From assembly GCA_964019155.1 (NCBI GenBank), contig OZ025239.1:104218298-104282297 (forward strand): 64,000 nt of DNA. The letters are read 5' to 3'. Made by a program: the position numbers and the translations under genes. The first letter of the stretch is position 1. Every line of letters begins with the position of its first letter. A model generated the notes under the pieces. That model was not told the origin of the DNA. It did not search any database and worked only from the letters and a program-made list of their open reading frames with translations. The DNA comes from Osedax fenrisi. Its lineage: Eukaryota > Annelida > Polychaeta > Sabellida > Siboglinidae. Shown here one piece after another: positions 51,051 to 64,000 of the stretch.

Positions 51051-51169
51051 TGATATGAGACAATGTATATACTGCAAATATATATCGAATGTAATCACGA
51101 TGTATCGTAAGTAGTAAATCCACCCCCTACATACCGTAAAATATAGGAGGTACCCGTTAGAGATTTTGG
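51051..51169 (-). other. Conserved block delta-B6
   Basis: Matches delta-B1 by eye; 258 bp downstream of the B6 stop. Confidence 0.5.
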
Positions 51170-51426
51170 TTTTGATATAAATTGTTGTATACTAAAGTTT
51201 ATGATTAGGGATATGTTAAATAATATGACATAAATACGTAAAGCCTTAAAGTGAATTAGTATAAATGTAATACATAGTAAAAAGTACAGTAATATACATA
51301 ATATGATAGTTTATCTGTGAATACGATAGATTTATATATTTATATATATATATATATGTCGGCTAAAATATTAATTAATAGTTATATTAGGTAATAAAGA
51401 AAATATATGTACATGATATTTGTTTA

Positions 51427-52021
51427 TTAAAAATAATTATTCACTTGAAACATATTTTGGATATACGTGTTCCTGTTGTATGATAATATTTAGATATTTA
51501 TATATAGTTTAGTATACTATCGTTTTACAACTAACCCAATTGGCCTTTGCCTGCCATTGTTTCTCCTCCTTATAAAAGCATGTTTATATATATATATTAC
51601 ACTAATAATACTTAAACTATTATAATTATATAGTGTACCTTGCTCTTTTAGGCTTTTTAATAAGTTCTGTACCATCATTCCTATAATAATACATATGCGT
51701 GTATAATATAGTACAGAAGAAAATAAGTAAAGGTATTCATATATTCGTATAGTATATATATATATTACGTAGCATATATGTGGTATGATTATCTATTTGA
51801 AAATTACTTAACTTAAAAAATACTAAAACAATTATTAAAAGTGACAGTAAAAATGTCTTATATTAGATACGGCTATATAGCTTTGTTTATATAAATATAT
51901 AATAGTACGATTGACTATTAAGCTAACCCTCTCTTCCCAAGTGCTGTGGGTGTATCTATCTGAGGTAAACTATAAGATGATATCATGTTATAATTTGTCA
52001 CGTATAATATGTAACGGTATC

Positions 52022-52120
<99 letters not shown>

Positions 52121-52327
52121 ATCATAAACTAATGCTATAGATAAGTAATTGTCTTATACTCAATAAATTAATAGTAAAAAATATAATATTATTATCTATT
52201 ATAAAATATATATGATATATGTAATAGTTTATATATATATATATAAATATGTAATATAATATATGTATAGGTTAAGCTATATAGATGATATATAGATATC
52301 TAGATGATATATATAGATGATATGACA

Positions 52328-52373
<46 letters not shown>

Positions 52374-52560
52374 TATACTGATATATATGCATACATATAT
52401 TATATATTAACCTGGTAGGTATTTGTGCATCCTCTATGGGAGGGTCTAGATACGCCTCTTCATATATCGACTCTTCCGATGACGTATCTAGATATTCTGT
52501 AGAGTCGCTGTCGTGACCATTGTCGATCGATGATAGATCTTCGTTCTGGTCCTCGATCAT
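51427..52560 (-). CDS. B-type micro-exon gene, copy 6
   Basis: Exons 52412-52560, 51928-51969, 51639-51680, 51536-51568 and 51427-51472. Exon 1 differs from the other copies by one replacement (STEYLD for STEDLD) and two synonymous changes. Confidence 0.55.
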
Positions 52561-52851
52561 ATTTTCTTCGGAATAATATTCCGAAGAAAATATTATAAAC
52601 CGTTGCCCCGTAGCCTATATATATATATATATATAATAACCGAATACATGTTGAATTTAGGGAATGTACAACATATTCATAATTATTATTACACAACTTA
52701 TAAAAAGGTACTAACGTTCGGCTGGGAATACCTGTAACATTATATAATAGAATTAGAAATAATACTAGCGGACTTGGGTACTTGTCAAGGGCTACGCTCC
52801 TTGTGTAAGTATTTACTTTAGTAGTAGTTACTTTATTACTAAAAGTAGTTA

Positions 52852-53897
52852 CACTGTTAGAAAATAACCTTTAGTGACTAGCTGAGAAAACCTTATGAAA
52901 TTCGACCTATGTGTTAAGGTTTCATGTACCTTTCGCATTCGTTTAGCGAGCACTAAAGGTTTTCATAACCTTTACTGATATTTGAAAAGGTACTAAAGGT
53001 TTTATGCAAATATATAAATATTAGTATAAATAAATAAAATAAATTAAATTAAAATAAATATTAGTATCTTAACATAGTAAGTAGTAACATATCAAAATAA
53101 TAACTTATATATTATAATATATTATATAATTTCATTTAAGTTAGATTTAAAACTTAAATTCAATAATAAATCATTTTAATATTGAATACAATATTTAATC
53201 AATATGCAATTGCTATATATTCAATATTGGGCAATTAGTTCAACATGATTTCCAATTGTATTATCAATGTAATTATGATTAACATTTTACTTTATGAGTC
53301 ACCCGAATTAGATTCTGATAATGTAGTAAAATATAGGATTACTTAAATAATTTTAGTTTTTAAAATATTATTTTATTTAATAAAAACAGTATATAAACTT
53401 AAATATAAAAGTAAAATAATAATTATTAATTAATTTGCATAGATACAAATTAAATCAATATTTCAAAATAATTAAAAGGTATTATATAATATTTTATTTC
53501 TATAATAAAAAAATTATATAAACTTAATAATACTTAATTAACATACAATTACTATTGTTGTTTGCTGGATACACATAACCTTTACTCGCATTTAGGAGAC
53601 CAGTAAAGGTACACATAACCTTTAATCGAATTTATGAAATCAGTAAAGGTACACATAACCTTTACTAGAATTGATGAGATCATTAAAGGTACAAATAACC
53701 TTTAATCGAATTTATGAGACCAGTAAAAGTACAAATAACCTTTAATCGAATTGATGAGATCATTAAAGGTTTTAAATAAAGGTTCCCAAAACCTTTAGTG
53801 CATAGATGAATAAAATAACTCGTAATGCGCGTCATAAACCTTTTACACAGCTTCAGCATTCATTAAAGGTTTTAAAGGAGAAATATTTTTAACGGTG
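52852..53897. mobile_element. CACTG-ended DNA element, copy 6 (1046 bp)
   Basis: Five 40-bp hairpin repeats; one A fewer in an A-run than copies 4 and 5. Confidence 0.65.
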
Positions 53898-54030
53898 TAC
53901 TTTATTACTAAAATAACTATTACTTAAAGAACTGTATTACTAAAAAAAAACCTAAAAAAATTAAAACTTAACACACCCTAACCATAACAGTGAATAACAC
54001 TATGCCCACACATATACACACACATCACTA

Positions 54031-54300
54031 TACTTTTATAGGCTCACTCGGGAAGTAATGCAGCTAAAAAAAACCACCAAAATTAAAACTTAACCCAACC
54101 TAACCACAACAGTGAAAATATACTTTTATAGGCAAACTCGGGAAGTAATGTAGCTAAAAAAACCTACGAAAATTAAAACTTAACCCAACCTAAGCACAAC
54201 CGTGAAAATATACTTTTATAGGTTCACTTGGGAAGTAATGCAGCTAAAAAAAACCTACCAAAATTAAAAATTAACCCAACCTAACAACAACCGTGACAAT
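54031..54300 (-). repeat. 90-bp repeat block T10 (3 copies)
   Basis: Copy starts 54031, 54121 and 54211. Confidence 0.55.
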
Positions 54301-55063
54301 ATAATTAAACAATTGTATTATGAATCATATATGCATGATAAAAAACATTAGTCTTTAATATTTCTATGGAATTTATAATATTTTATAATTAAAAGTAAAT
54401 CACTTAATATGACCACGAAAACATATTATGTATTACTGTATTCAACGGAAGTTTCCAAGTTATATATAAATCACTAATTAAAATAAATATTAAGTAAGAA
54501 TACAGTTATAATGTGTACATTATTTATAATTTAGTAATCAACATTATTGGTAAGAGTACATATATTTTTCATAATATTATTATTTATATACGCAATTAGA
54601 CTATAATTGTACAACTAACCCACATGTTTGTTGAGGCTTATGTTCTTCTTATAAAATCATTATATATATATTTATATATTATACACAATTATATATAATA
54701 ATAATATCGATGATTCAAGTTGAAATGATATGAGACAATGAACTTACTGCATAGATCCATCGATTTTAATCACGATGTACCATATGTAGTCAATCCACCC
54801 CCTACATAACGAACTATATATAGGAGGTACCCGTTAGAGATGTTGGTTATTCTAAATAGTACTGTACACTATAGGTTACGGCTAAGTATAAAGCATAAAA
54901 AAACTATTATATTATATAGTAAGCGTAATACGTTCGAAGAATACGTACAGTATTATACATATAATACATAGTACAACTAAATGATATACATAATAATATA
55001 GTTAATATTAGACTCTAATTATATCATATAGTACATATAACATATTACATATTTTATAACTCT

Positions 55064-55080
<17 letters not shown>
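54290..55080. repeat. A module before LINE copy 2
   Basis: As at 22850-23640 but followed by the LINE, like the module at 5583-6640. Confidence 0.5.
54726..54846 (-). other. Conserved block delta-A, copy 5
   Basis: Identical by eye to 6104-6224. Confidence 0.5.
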
Positions 55081-55133
<53 letters not shown>

Positions 55134-55155
55134 ATATATCTAGATTATTTATATA

Positions 55156-55191
<36 letters not shown>

Positions 55192-55481
55192 ATAATAATA
55201 TCAGAATTTAGGCATGACCAAGGTAATCGAAGAAGCGCAATGCTTATCTAGTCGTTTACCTGAAACATATTCCCAATTAACAATTATGAGGAGAAAAAAA
55301 AATAAAAGTAAAATTTATATAATATAGAAGTAAAATATGTAATTTTATAAATCTTATAAGAATCATGAGAATATAAAATTATAAAGCATATACAAATATA
55401 AATAACTTTAAAAATAATATTAAAAGTAAATAATTATAAATAAAAAAATTAATAGTATAAGAAATTAAAAGTATAATTGGA

Positions 55482-55518
<37 letters not shown>

Positions 55519-56345
55519 AGTTTTGAATGCTGTAGTTAAAGATTACTAATAAATTAGATCCAGAGTTGCCAATATTATGTTGAAATTAATGATGGTATAT
55601 GATGTATCAATTTCAAGGATATGGGTACGCCAGTTCCAATGCCTTAGGGATCTTAATATCGCCAATAATAAGAACACTGACAATACTTGCCCACTCCACA
55701 AGTATATCCCATCCCCCGATACGTATCATAATCATATCAAGTCCAAACATATTAGCCACTCCGGTCATAGAAAAATATAATGAAAAAAAAAAAAATAAAC
55801 TAATATATATATATATATACTCCAATAATTAAAAACTCCTCATAATGTCATTCATCATATAATCATAAAATGTAAAGAAGAAAAATAAATTAATATAAAA
55901 ATCTAGGAATATAAATATAAAATAATTATAAAATTAAAAATTAAAAGACAAATCCTATTGAATAAAACAATTAAACATAACTAAAAATAACTAAAAAAAT
56001 AAATAAAAATAAATAAATAGCTATATTATAAACAAAAATTAAAAAAAAAAGTAAGTAAATTTATAGTAAGTCGAACACTGTAAACACATTTTTTTTTTAA
56101 TATTATAATAAGTCAAGAAAAAGTCAAGATTAAAACAAACAAATAATATTTTGTAATTTTATATTATGTCAAAGTTATATAAATAATAAAAAAATTATAT
56201 AAATATTAAAAATAAAAATAAAAATAAAAAATAAAAATTTAAAATTATAAAAAACATCAGAAATGTATGTTAAATTTATATTATGTCAGAAATAAAAATT
56301 AAAATAAAACAATAAAAAAATAATTATTTAGACAAATTTTCCTTT

Positions 56346-59272
56346 TTAAGTCATTTTCAATTCAAGAATATATTTTTTAACACGTCTTCCAAACGATTTA
56401 ATACACCTATTTTTTGTAAGTTGAATGGGAAGTAAGTTCCACTGTCTAGAGGACACATTTCTCACTCTAAACAGATCTCTGCTAGTTCTTGACTTGAATC
56501 TTACAAATTTATCCGTGTTTTTATTAATCAAAAAAAGTTTTTGAATGTTACTCAGTAATTTATGATAATATGCTCTGTGAGCAACTTTAATCGAACTTAA
56601 TTTTACAATATGATCAAAATTCAAAATTTTATTTTCTCTCAAAAATACATTATACGATGAACTTGTGATTAGTTTTAGTATTCGCTTTTGTAATCTATTT
56701 ATATAATCAGTTAATGAGGAAAAAGTATTTCCCCATATATGGGCACAGTAGTATAAGTGAGGAACAAATAAAGCATTATATATAGATAGTAAAGTATATT
56801 TGTTTGCCATTGGTCTAACTTTCCTTATAATTCCGGTTATCCTAGATAACTTTTTGGAAATGTAATTATACTGTTCTTTCCAGTCTAGTTTGTCATCAAT
56901 GAATACTCCAAGAAACTTATAGTTTTTAACCTTTTCGATCTTGGTATTATTTATTCTGATATCAAATATAGAGTTAGTATGTATATTTCTAACATTGAAA
57001 AGGATAAAATTAGATTTTTTCAGGTTTAAAGTTAACTTGTTTGCGCAAAGCCATTTATTCAATTTTTCAAGTTCCTTATTCATTTTAACATTTAATTTAC
57101 CTAGTGAATCACTATTAAAATAATATTAGTGTCATCTGCAAATAAAATTGTTTTGAAGTCATTGGAAATATTCTGTAAATCATTAATATATATTAAAAAT
57201 AAAAGTGGCCCAAGAACCGAGCCCCGCGGAACACCATATTTCATAATCTCAGTAGTTGAGTATTCATCTTTATAGTGAACAAATTGTAGTCTATTATGTA
57301 GATAACTTTTAAGTAATGAAAGTGCTGACCCCCGTATACCATAATGCTCTAGTTTAACAAATAATATGTCATGGTGTATAGTATCGAACGCTTTTTTTAG
57401 GTCAATTGATACAACTGCACATTTTTCCAATCGTTCAAGACTTTCAGATATTGATTCAGTTAGATCCATTAATGCATCCGATGATGAAATACCTTCTCTG
57501 AATCCATATTGTGAGTCACTCAATATATCATTTTTTGTTAAAAATACATTTAATCTTGTTTTTATTATCTTTTCAAATAATTTTGATATTTGTGGTAACA
57601 TTGATATTGGTCTATAGTTGGATAACTCATTTTTAGCACCAGATTTATATATAGGAATTATTTTAGAAATTTGTAAATCATCTGGAAATAAACCAACATG
57701 TAAACATTTATTAAAAAGTATTGCAAGAATTGGACTTATCTCATCCTTTATTTGTTTAATTATATGCATATTAAAACCTAAGGTATCAATGTTGTACTTA
57801 TTATCACAATTTTCGATAAATTTTTTAATTTCATTAACGCTAGTAGGAAATAAAAATAATGAATTTTTGTTTTTATTAGTTAATGTCTTATAGATTGACT
57901 GCAAATTATTATCACAAAATTCCTTAGCTAAATGTGGGCCTACATTTATGAAATGATCATTAAACTTATTTGCAATTTCACTATTAGATTTATCACTAAT
58001 AAAAGTAGTATCCTTAGATTTACTAGTATATCCAATTAGCTGTTTTATCGCTTTCCACATTTGTTTTGGGTTATTACCATGAGTTTTAAATTTGTCATTA
58101 TAATATTTATTTTCTACATACCTAAGAATTGTTGTTAACATATTTTTATAACTGGTATAGCTCAGTTTGTTGAGAACAGTTTTATTTTTTATATATCTTT
58201 TATAAAGTTTATTTTTTTTAAATATACATTTTCTAATTGTATTCCATATCCACGGTTTGTTTAGAAAACGTTTTTTGGATAGTTTATTTGTTATTAATGG
58301 ACAAGTTTTATTATATAACTTAGAAAGGTCTTTTAAAAATTTTGTAAAAGTATCATTTATACACATTTCAGTGTCATATTTGAGTAAATTCCAATTAAAA
58401 TTAGTTATTGCGAGTTTGAAATTAAAAATGTTATTTTCTTTGAGCATACGTGACTTTTTAATTATACTTATATTATCTCTTTTAGACGCTATTTTAAAAT
58501 TTATAAAAATGGGTAAGTGGTCACTTATGTCTGAGTAGACTATACCAGATATTAAATTATCTTGAAAGTTTGTAAAAAAATTATCTATGAGTGAATTTGT
58601 GCTTGAAATTCTTGTTGGTTTAGTTATTGTTGGGTATAAATTAAGTGAATATATGCTATCGTAGAAATATTTAGTATTATTAGAATCATTATAATTAAGC
58701 AAATTTATATTTACATCACCACCAATACATATTACATAATCTGATATATAGTTTTCAAATTTATTTGTAAACATATCAGTGAAATCAATAGTGTTACTAT
58801 TAGGTGGTCTATATATACCACTAATTAAATATTTTATGTTTGAGTTTTTTAATTTAAACTTAATTGTACACATGTCACATATTTATTTATTAGTATAACA
58901 CAATTCATCTATATTTTCAAAGTCAATATAATTACTAACATATAATAAAACACCACCACCTCTACACGAAGATCTATTTATACCTGTTAAGTTATAATTT
59001 GATAAATTATATAGTTTATTATTTGAATCATTCAACCATGTTTCTGTGATTATAATAATAGAGAATTGTTTATGAATAGAATCTATAAAATGTATAATAT
59101 TATTATAATTTGCACTAATACTGCGTGCATTTATATGAAGTATAGACAAATCATTTATATTACTTGTATCACAATTGAATGCATTTTGTATATTTGTATA
59201 ATCATAATACTTGCAATCAATACTATTAGAATTATCAATTGATTTGTCAAAATCAGAAATAAATGTATTCAT
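56346..59272 (-). pseudogene. LINE copy 2 ORF2: endonuclease plus reverse transcriptase, broken
   Basis: Three open pieces: 58883-59272 (N-terminal 129 codons), 57101-58873 (590 codons) and 56346-57083 (245 codons, C-terminal). A GAA-to-TAA change after CYTNK stops the frame in the endonuclease domain. A small deletion near 57100-57120 shifts it before NKELEKLNKW. The endonuclease catalytic motif is intact here (SDISDHLP) and the late Trp codon is kept (KLDWKEQ), but motif B reads GVPRGSVLGP instead of GVPQGS. The lesions differ from copy 1, so both copies decayed independently after duplication. Confidence 0.9.
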
Positions 59273-59346
59273 AGTGAATTAATTAAAATAAAAAAGTATA
59301 AAATAAAAGTATAAAATAAAATAAAAGTATTAGATAAAATATGAAC

Positions 59347-60054
59347 TTATGTATTTGAAATCACTTCAGTATAATACGTTAATTGTGTTGTATCTGTAAT
59401 CACTATTTTATTTTTTTTGTCAGTGCTGATATAAACTTTATTATTAAAAACCCAGGTATTAGTAATTTTCTTTGATTTTACCAACTGTCTGGTTTTGTAG
59501 AATATATTATTAATATTATTTGGGTGTTTTTTGTTTAAATAATAGTTTGTATTTATTAACAATAGTTTTTTTTTAAGAATATTTACCATAGACTTATGAT
59601 TATCTAATGTTATAAAATATTTATCTGATTGTACTGTGTCTGATGATTTGATATTTGTATCTTCCTTATTTGATTTAGTTATATTAATAATAGTTCCTTT
59701 TTCTAATTCTATATCTAGCTTTGATTTTAGAAATTTAATTATATTATCTTCACTTTCATATGATGTAGTATCCTCTTTATTGTTGTTTGTGAGTATTATA
59801 GTATTACTGGTATTATCGTTTATATTGTTATCTAATTTTATTAATGAATTAGTTATTTGTTTTAACGGTAATTTCTGTATTGTTTCACTATTTTTTTTAA
59901 ACTCAGTATTAATCAAGTTTATTAGATTACTGTTATCTGTCTTAAGCTCTTGAATTAATTTAGTTTGATAAGTTACAATATCTGACAATTTTTCTACTTT
60001 AGAAGTTAATTCGTTTATATATTTTATTATTTTAACATTTGATATTGGTGACAT
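59347..60054 (-). CDS. LINE copy 2 ORF1 protein (235 aa)
   Basis: Intact ORF starting at ATG 60054 (MSPISNVKIIKYINELTS); an upstream TTG is less likely as start. Residues about 10-60 have coiled-coil-like spacing (KVEKLSDIVTYQTKLIQELK). The middle is Asn/Ser-rich. The C-terminal part (RQLVKSKKITNTWVFNNKVY, then IVITDTTQL) resembles the basic nucleic-acid-binding end of Jockey/CR1-group ORF1 proteins, in which ORF1 coats the element RNA. It ends 74 bp before ORF2 on the same strand. No CCHC zinc knuckles are seen. Confidence 0.75.
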   Translation of the reverse strand: MSPISNVKIIKYINELTSKVEKLSDIVTYQTKLIQELKTDNSNLINLINTEFKKNSETIQKLPLKQITNSLIKLDNNINDNTSNTIILTNNNKEDTTSYESEDNIIKFLKSKLDIELEKGTIINITKSNKEDTNIKSSDTVQSDKYFITLDNHKSMVNILKKKLLLINTNYYLNKKHPNNINNIFYKTRQLVKSKKITNTWVFNNKVYISTDKKNKIVITDTTQLTYYTEVISNT

Positions 60055-60538
60055 GATCAAGATTAATTTAATATTACAATAAACGAATACTTTTTTTAAA
60101 ATAATTAGCTACTTTATTATACATATACTTAAGAATAGTAATATGTATATATATATAAATTCTTAAAGAATATAATATAGAATATTGAAACCTTATATAT
60201 TAATAAATATTATATATGTAAATAAAACAAAACAAAACACTATGTTATAGTACACACATATATAATGTTTATGAAATTAAATATATAATGTAGTGACAAA
60301 TTAAATGTCACGGTTCAGTAATTCCAATAAAATATCATATAATGCTAATTTTAGTATCAATAAAATACATTTAATATAAAATTATAAATGTATTTTATGT
60401 AATATTTGTTTATAAGTACTATGCAAATATTATATTATAAGATACACTTAACTTTTTGATGATACTTAAGGATTTAAATGAATTTATAATTTAAGATGTG
60501 TCAAAAATGAACCAGGAAATGAATCTGTGAGAGATATA

Positions 60539-60601
<63 letters not shown>

Positions 60602-60633
60602 GTAATGAAGTATACAAATGTACATATTTTTAA

Positions 60634-60868
60634 TTATTTATTCACGACAATGTTCACAATGTTGGTTACATATGTGTGCCTGTTAAAAGGTAATATTTAT
60701 AAATATATAATATATTATAATATGTGTACAACTAACCCACCACTCCTAACGAAAGAATTTCCTCTCCTCCTTATAAAGTATGTATATGTGTAACTAATAT
60801 ACGCGTAGGTTATAGAGCATAGTATTATTATTATGTTAGTAAACATATACACGCACTATAATACATAT

Positions 60869-60899
<31 letters not shown>

Positions 60900-61206
60900 C
60901 TATTAGTATTATAAATAACCTTGATCTCTTTGACCTTGCCCTTGTGTGTCCTGGAGTAGCATTCCTGTAAGTAATAGTACAGATAATAATAGTAATAATA
61001 CGTCGAATAATACATATGCGTGTAGGTTATAGTTATAGTATTTAGTCGTAGTACTATTGAATAACAGCATAAACGAAGCGTACCTAGTATGCTAATACAG
61101 GTATCGTATACATATTATAGAGTAATAGTTATAGTAATAGATAACGCGTGGGGTAGTAGTAGTATTCGTATTAATATAAGTACATTATAGAAACACTAAG
61201 TCAACA

Positions 61207-61250
<44 letters not shown>

Positions 61251-61317
61251 GTCCTTATGTGAGTTTATGTATTAATCTAACCCTCGCGTCTGCGTGAGAG
61301 TTGTTGCATCCGGTTCA
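60634..61317 (-). CDS. C-type micro-exon gene, copy 5 (3' part)
   Basis: Exons 61282-61317, 60920-60964, 60737-60769 and 60634-60679. The third exon has VRSGG in place of VRRGG. The first exon carries the same synonymous variant as copy 1, consistent with the shared LINE neighbour. Confidence 0.48.
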
Positions 61318-61510
61318 CTATAATACGATAACATATTAAAGTATGGCATGCATGCTATGTAATAGTAAATACTAATGTGGTGTCATGGTATGTTATCAAG
61401 TAATGATATATATCAGAGTAAATGTAGTTTATAATGAACGCATAAATATGACACATGGTATATTAGTAAACATATTATATATATATATATATATATATAG
61501 ATTATATATA

Positions 61511-61558
<48 letters not shown>

Positions 61559-61596
61559 TATTTATTGATAATGCAAATATATATATATATATAAAC

Positions 61597-61912
61597 CTTC
61601 TCGCGACATACATTTAAGACGATTGTGGTATCCCTCACAATCATTATTTGTCCTAATAGACAATTTAAATACTGATGTTGAGAATATAGGGTGTACTTCT
61701 GATGACATCCATTGCCTCTCCATATTGTGTTTAAATTGAACTAATAGGACATCATCCGAGCTGATTGTTCTGGCTAACTTATCAAATGCAACCCGGATGT
61801 GATTATGAAGGAGAATAGGTTGGGTCATCATATTATGTAGGAGATCTTTTGTGTACACATCCTCTTTGAACCGTGGTATTAATCCCATTCTTCCAATATT
61901 TCTCATTGTAGC
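61597..61912 (-). CDS. MULE transposase exon M, copy 5
   Basis: 316 nt, open; HPIFSTSVFKL as in copy 1. Confidence 0.72.
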
Positions 61913-61920
61913 CTGTCAAG

Positions 61921-61980
<60 letters not shown>

Positions 61981-62009
61981 TGTGTGTGTGTGTGTTTATA
62001 AATATATAT

Positions 62010-62648
62010 CAGGGTTGGCGTTTTTTTTGGGTTTTTTCGTTAAAACCATTAAACCCGGTTTTTAGGGGTTTTTATCATTTTTTCAAAAATATAATATTTC
62101 AATGAAATATTATATTTTTTTCATTATTATATTATTACATAATTTTTATAAAAAGATATAGGAATTTTTAACATAATTATTTGTAGTATAATGTACATAT
62201 ATGTTTAGTTTGTTTATATATTTAATTAAAATTTTAGAATATCTATAGTGAATTTAATAATATTGAGAACAAATTTGTTATAATATTATCTATATAGATT
62301 TGATTGAGATATGATTTGTATCTATTTGTATCTGTAAACTTATACATTAAGTTATATAAGGTATGAATGAATGATAAATATAATAATTATCATTATTCAT
62401 AAATACAGAATCCTTTAGATATTTTGTTATTTTTCTTAATTTGTAAACAATTCTCCCTTTCTAATATTACAATACCTTTTACAACTTGTACAATAGGTGA
62501 TTTAGACCCCCTTACCATTTTTTTTTAATAATTTGCAAATGGTTTTCAAAAGGAAAATATTATAAATAATTTAGCGATGAAAGGAAATATTTAACATCAT
62601 AAACTATATGAATAATAGAATATGTATTATATGTAATGTATATGTAAC
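62010..62648. other. hAT-like terminal fragment and filler, unit 5
   Basis: As at 13504-14130, with a small extra TATTTGTATC tract near 62320. Confidence 0.3.
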
Positions 62649-62650
62649 TT

Positions 62651-63390
62651 TTTCAATAAGTTTATTTAGGCTAATAAAGTCTTTGCCTGGATTCCAAATA
62701 GATGAACCATATTCAAGTAATGGACGTATATATATGATATAAGCTTTGACTAGATAGTACTAATTATTTGTAATGAAACATTTACAAATTATATTCAAGA
62801 TCATATAGGATTTGCTACATATGTTATTAATATTTAATTTAATATTATCATCAAAAAACAATATCAATATCTCAAAAATGAGAGCATTTTGGAAGCAGTA
62901 TTATTTAGCGAATACACACACATATATATCAGAATTGCCGATTGACATAATTGCACATTTTTCAAATGCAATTTTAAGGTTCCATTTATTTTGTCCAATC
63001 ATAAAGATAGTCTTGATTGGATATTTCGTGCGTAGTATTTCTATATAATAAAGAAATTTTAGCATCATCGGCAAAAGGAGAGCATGTTAGCTGTGATTAA
63101 AATATCGAAGGGAGGTCATTGATATATATTATTAATAGAAGAGGTCCAATAACGGAACCTTGAGGAACACCTTTTTCATGAATATAACCAGATAATGCAT
63201 TATTTACCTTAGTTATTTGAACTGGTTAGGTATGAGGTACCAATTAAGTACATTACCACCAATCTCTAATTTATACATCTTCAATTGAAGTTTAGGATAT
63301 CATACTTTATCAAATGCTTTGGCCATATTCATATATATTTAGTTTACAAAATTCTACTATTCGTTAAGTTCAAGGGCGTATTTTATTTAA
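62651..63390 (-). pseudogene. LINE fragment LF5
   Basis: Like LF1 but with the Gly of GVPQGS intact. Confidence 0.72.
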
Positions 63391-63730
63391 TAGTAATCCG
63401 ATAGGATATGTATAATTAATTTATAAAATTCACAACCAAATTTAAAATACATATATACAATTTAATATATAATAAATTATATGATGCTAAATTAAATGTT
63501 GTTTTAATTGTTATAATTTTGTATATATTATACTATGTCTATTACATTTATTTTAAGCAAGTTTTATTATACATGTAATAATGAAGATACTGTGAAAAAT
63601 TCATCAAGTTTGGATAATTATTGAGAGGGTTATTATATATATTTCTTAGAAGTTATTTTTGACAGTTTGTGGAGAGATACCATATATGTGCCTATGTGAT
63701 ACCATATATATACACTATAGTGCCATTAAC

Positions 63731-63789
63731 TTCCAGAAGCTTTGATTCTCGGTGTAATAGCTCCACCATTTTATATAAATTCATGTGAT
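63731..63789 (-). CDS. MULE exon Y, copy 5, in correct order after exon M
   Basis: Same 59-nt exon. Here the next element upstream on the minus strand is exon M (63943 onward), with a 153-bp intron (63790-63942) from GTTTAT to ACTATACAG. The phase fits exactly: the last G of the M exon plus AT gives Asp, continuing CMSRE-D-HMNLYKMVELLH. This looks like the original MULE gene order. Confidence 0.6.
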
Positions 63790-63867
63790 CTGTATAGTAA
63801 TAGTAGTGATGTATTATACATTATATGTATAAATTTTATATACTATGCTATACATTGTTAATTGATT

Positions 63868-63904
<37 letters not shown>

Positions 63905-63942
63905 TATTTATTGATAATGCAAATATATATATATATATAAAC

Positions 63943-64000
63943 CTTCTCGCGACATACATTTAAGACGATTGTGGTATCCCTCACAATCATTATTTGTCCT
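63943..64000 (-). CDS. MULE transposase exon M, copy 6 (cut by window edge)
   Basis: First 58 bases (exon 3' end) match the other M copies through the NDCEGYHNRLKCMSRE region. The donor is preceded (lower coordinates) by different intron sequence from about 63832, which is not seen elsewhere in the window. Confidence 0.65.

Larger units (their letters stand above)
55186..60545 (-). mobile_element. CR1/Jockey-type LINE, copy 2
   Basis: Nearly identical to 6645-12010 throughout, including both UTRs and the ATAATAATAATA tail, and set between the same A and C flanks. Small indels in A- and T-runs distinguish the two. Confidence 0.85.

Overview
The window is a very AT-rich stretch of animal, probably insect, nuclear DNA. 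The reasons are long (TA)n runs, GT-AG introns of roughly 60-350 bp, and eukaryotic transposons of several classes: RTE-like and CR1/Jockey-type LINEs, a Mutator-like (MULE) transposase exon, a PIF/Harbinger-type element and a CACTG-ended DNA element. There are no bacterial operons, tRNAs, rRNAs or CRISPR arrays. The species cannot be named from the sequence.

Layout. Positions 1-1960 hold a decayed RTE-like LINE; 1961-4650 is unannotated AT-rich DNA; 4660-6640 holds diverged copies of the 'A' module. From there to the end runs a mosaic tandem array with a basic unit of about 7.65 kb. In + order the unit is: C gene (minus strand), MULE exon M, LINE fragment LF, MULE exon Y, spacer with 21-bp and 90-bp repeats, conserved block delta-B, B gene (minus strand), a 1.0-kb CACTG element, 90-bp repeats, and module A with conserved block delta-A. 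C terminal exons start at 12098, 23924, 35029, 42678 and 60634, so successive spacings are 11826, 11105, 7649 and 17956 bp. The first two units are longer mainly because the delta-B/B gene/CACTG block is duplicated (two B genes). The fourth is longer because it carries a 4309-bp Harbinger-like insertion (45936-50244), a LINE of about 5.36 kb (55186-60545) and a roughly 630-bp segment. The same LINE sits at the same place at 6645-12010, so about 6.1-15.3 kb and 54.7-63.8 kb are copies of one larger segment.

The main result is a family of small micro-exon genes on the minus strand that ordinary ORF calling would miss. Six B genes each have five coding exons (149, 42, 42, 33 and 46 nt), all joined in phase 2. 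They predict a 103-residue protein with an acidic N-terminus and a basic, NLS-like middle. Five C genes have four homologous exons (36, 45, 33 and 46 nt) in the same phase, but no first exon was found. B and C are clearly diverged, yet keep exon order, exon phase, splice context, exon lengths divisible by three (internal exons), a 14-codon last exon, and an AATAAA signal overlapping the stop codon. No known family was recognised; this is inferred from sequence only.

The LINE copies, the Harbinger-like element and the MULE exons are all incomplete or broken as seen. The five full MULE exon copies are nevertheless open throughout. At the right end of the window two MULE exons lie in correct order with a 153-bp intron and matching phase, while inside the array the same two exons are in the reverse order.
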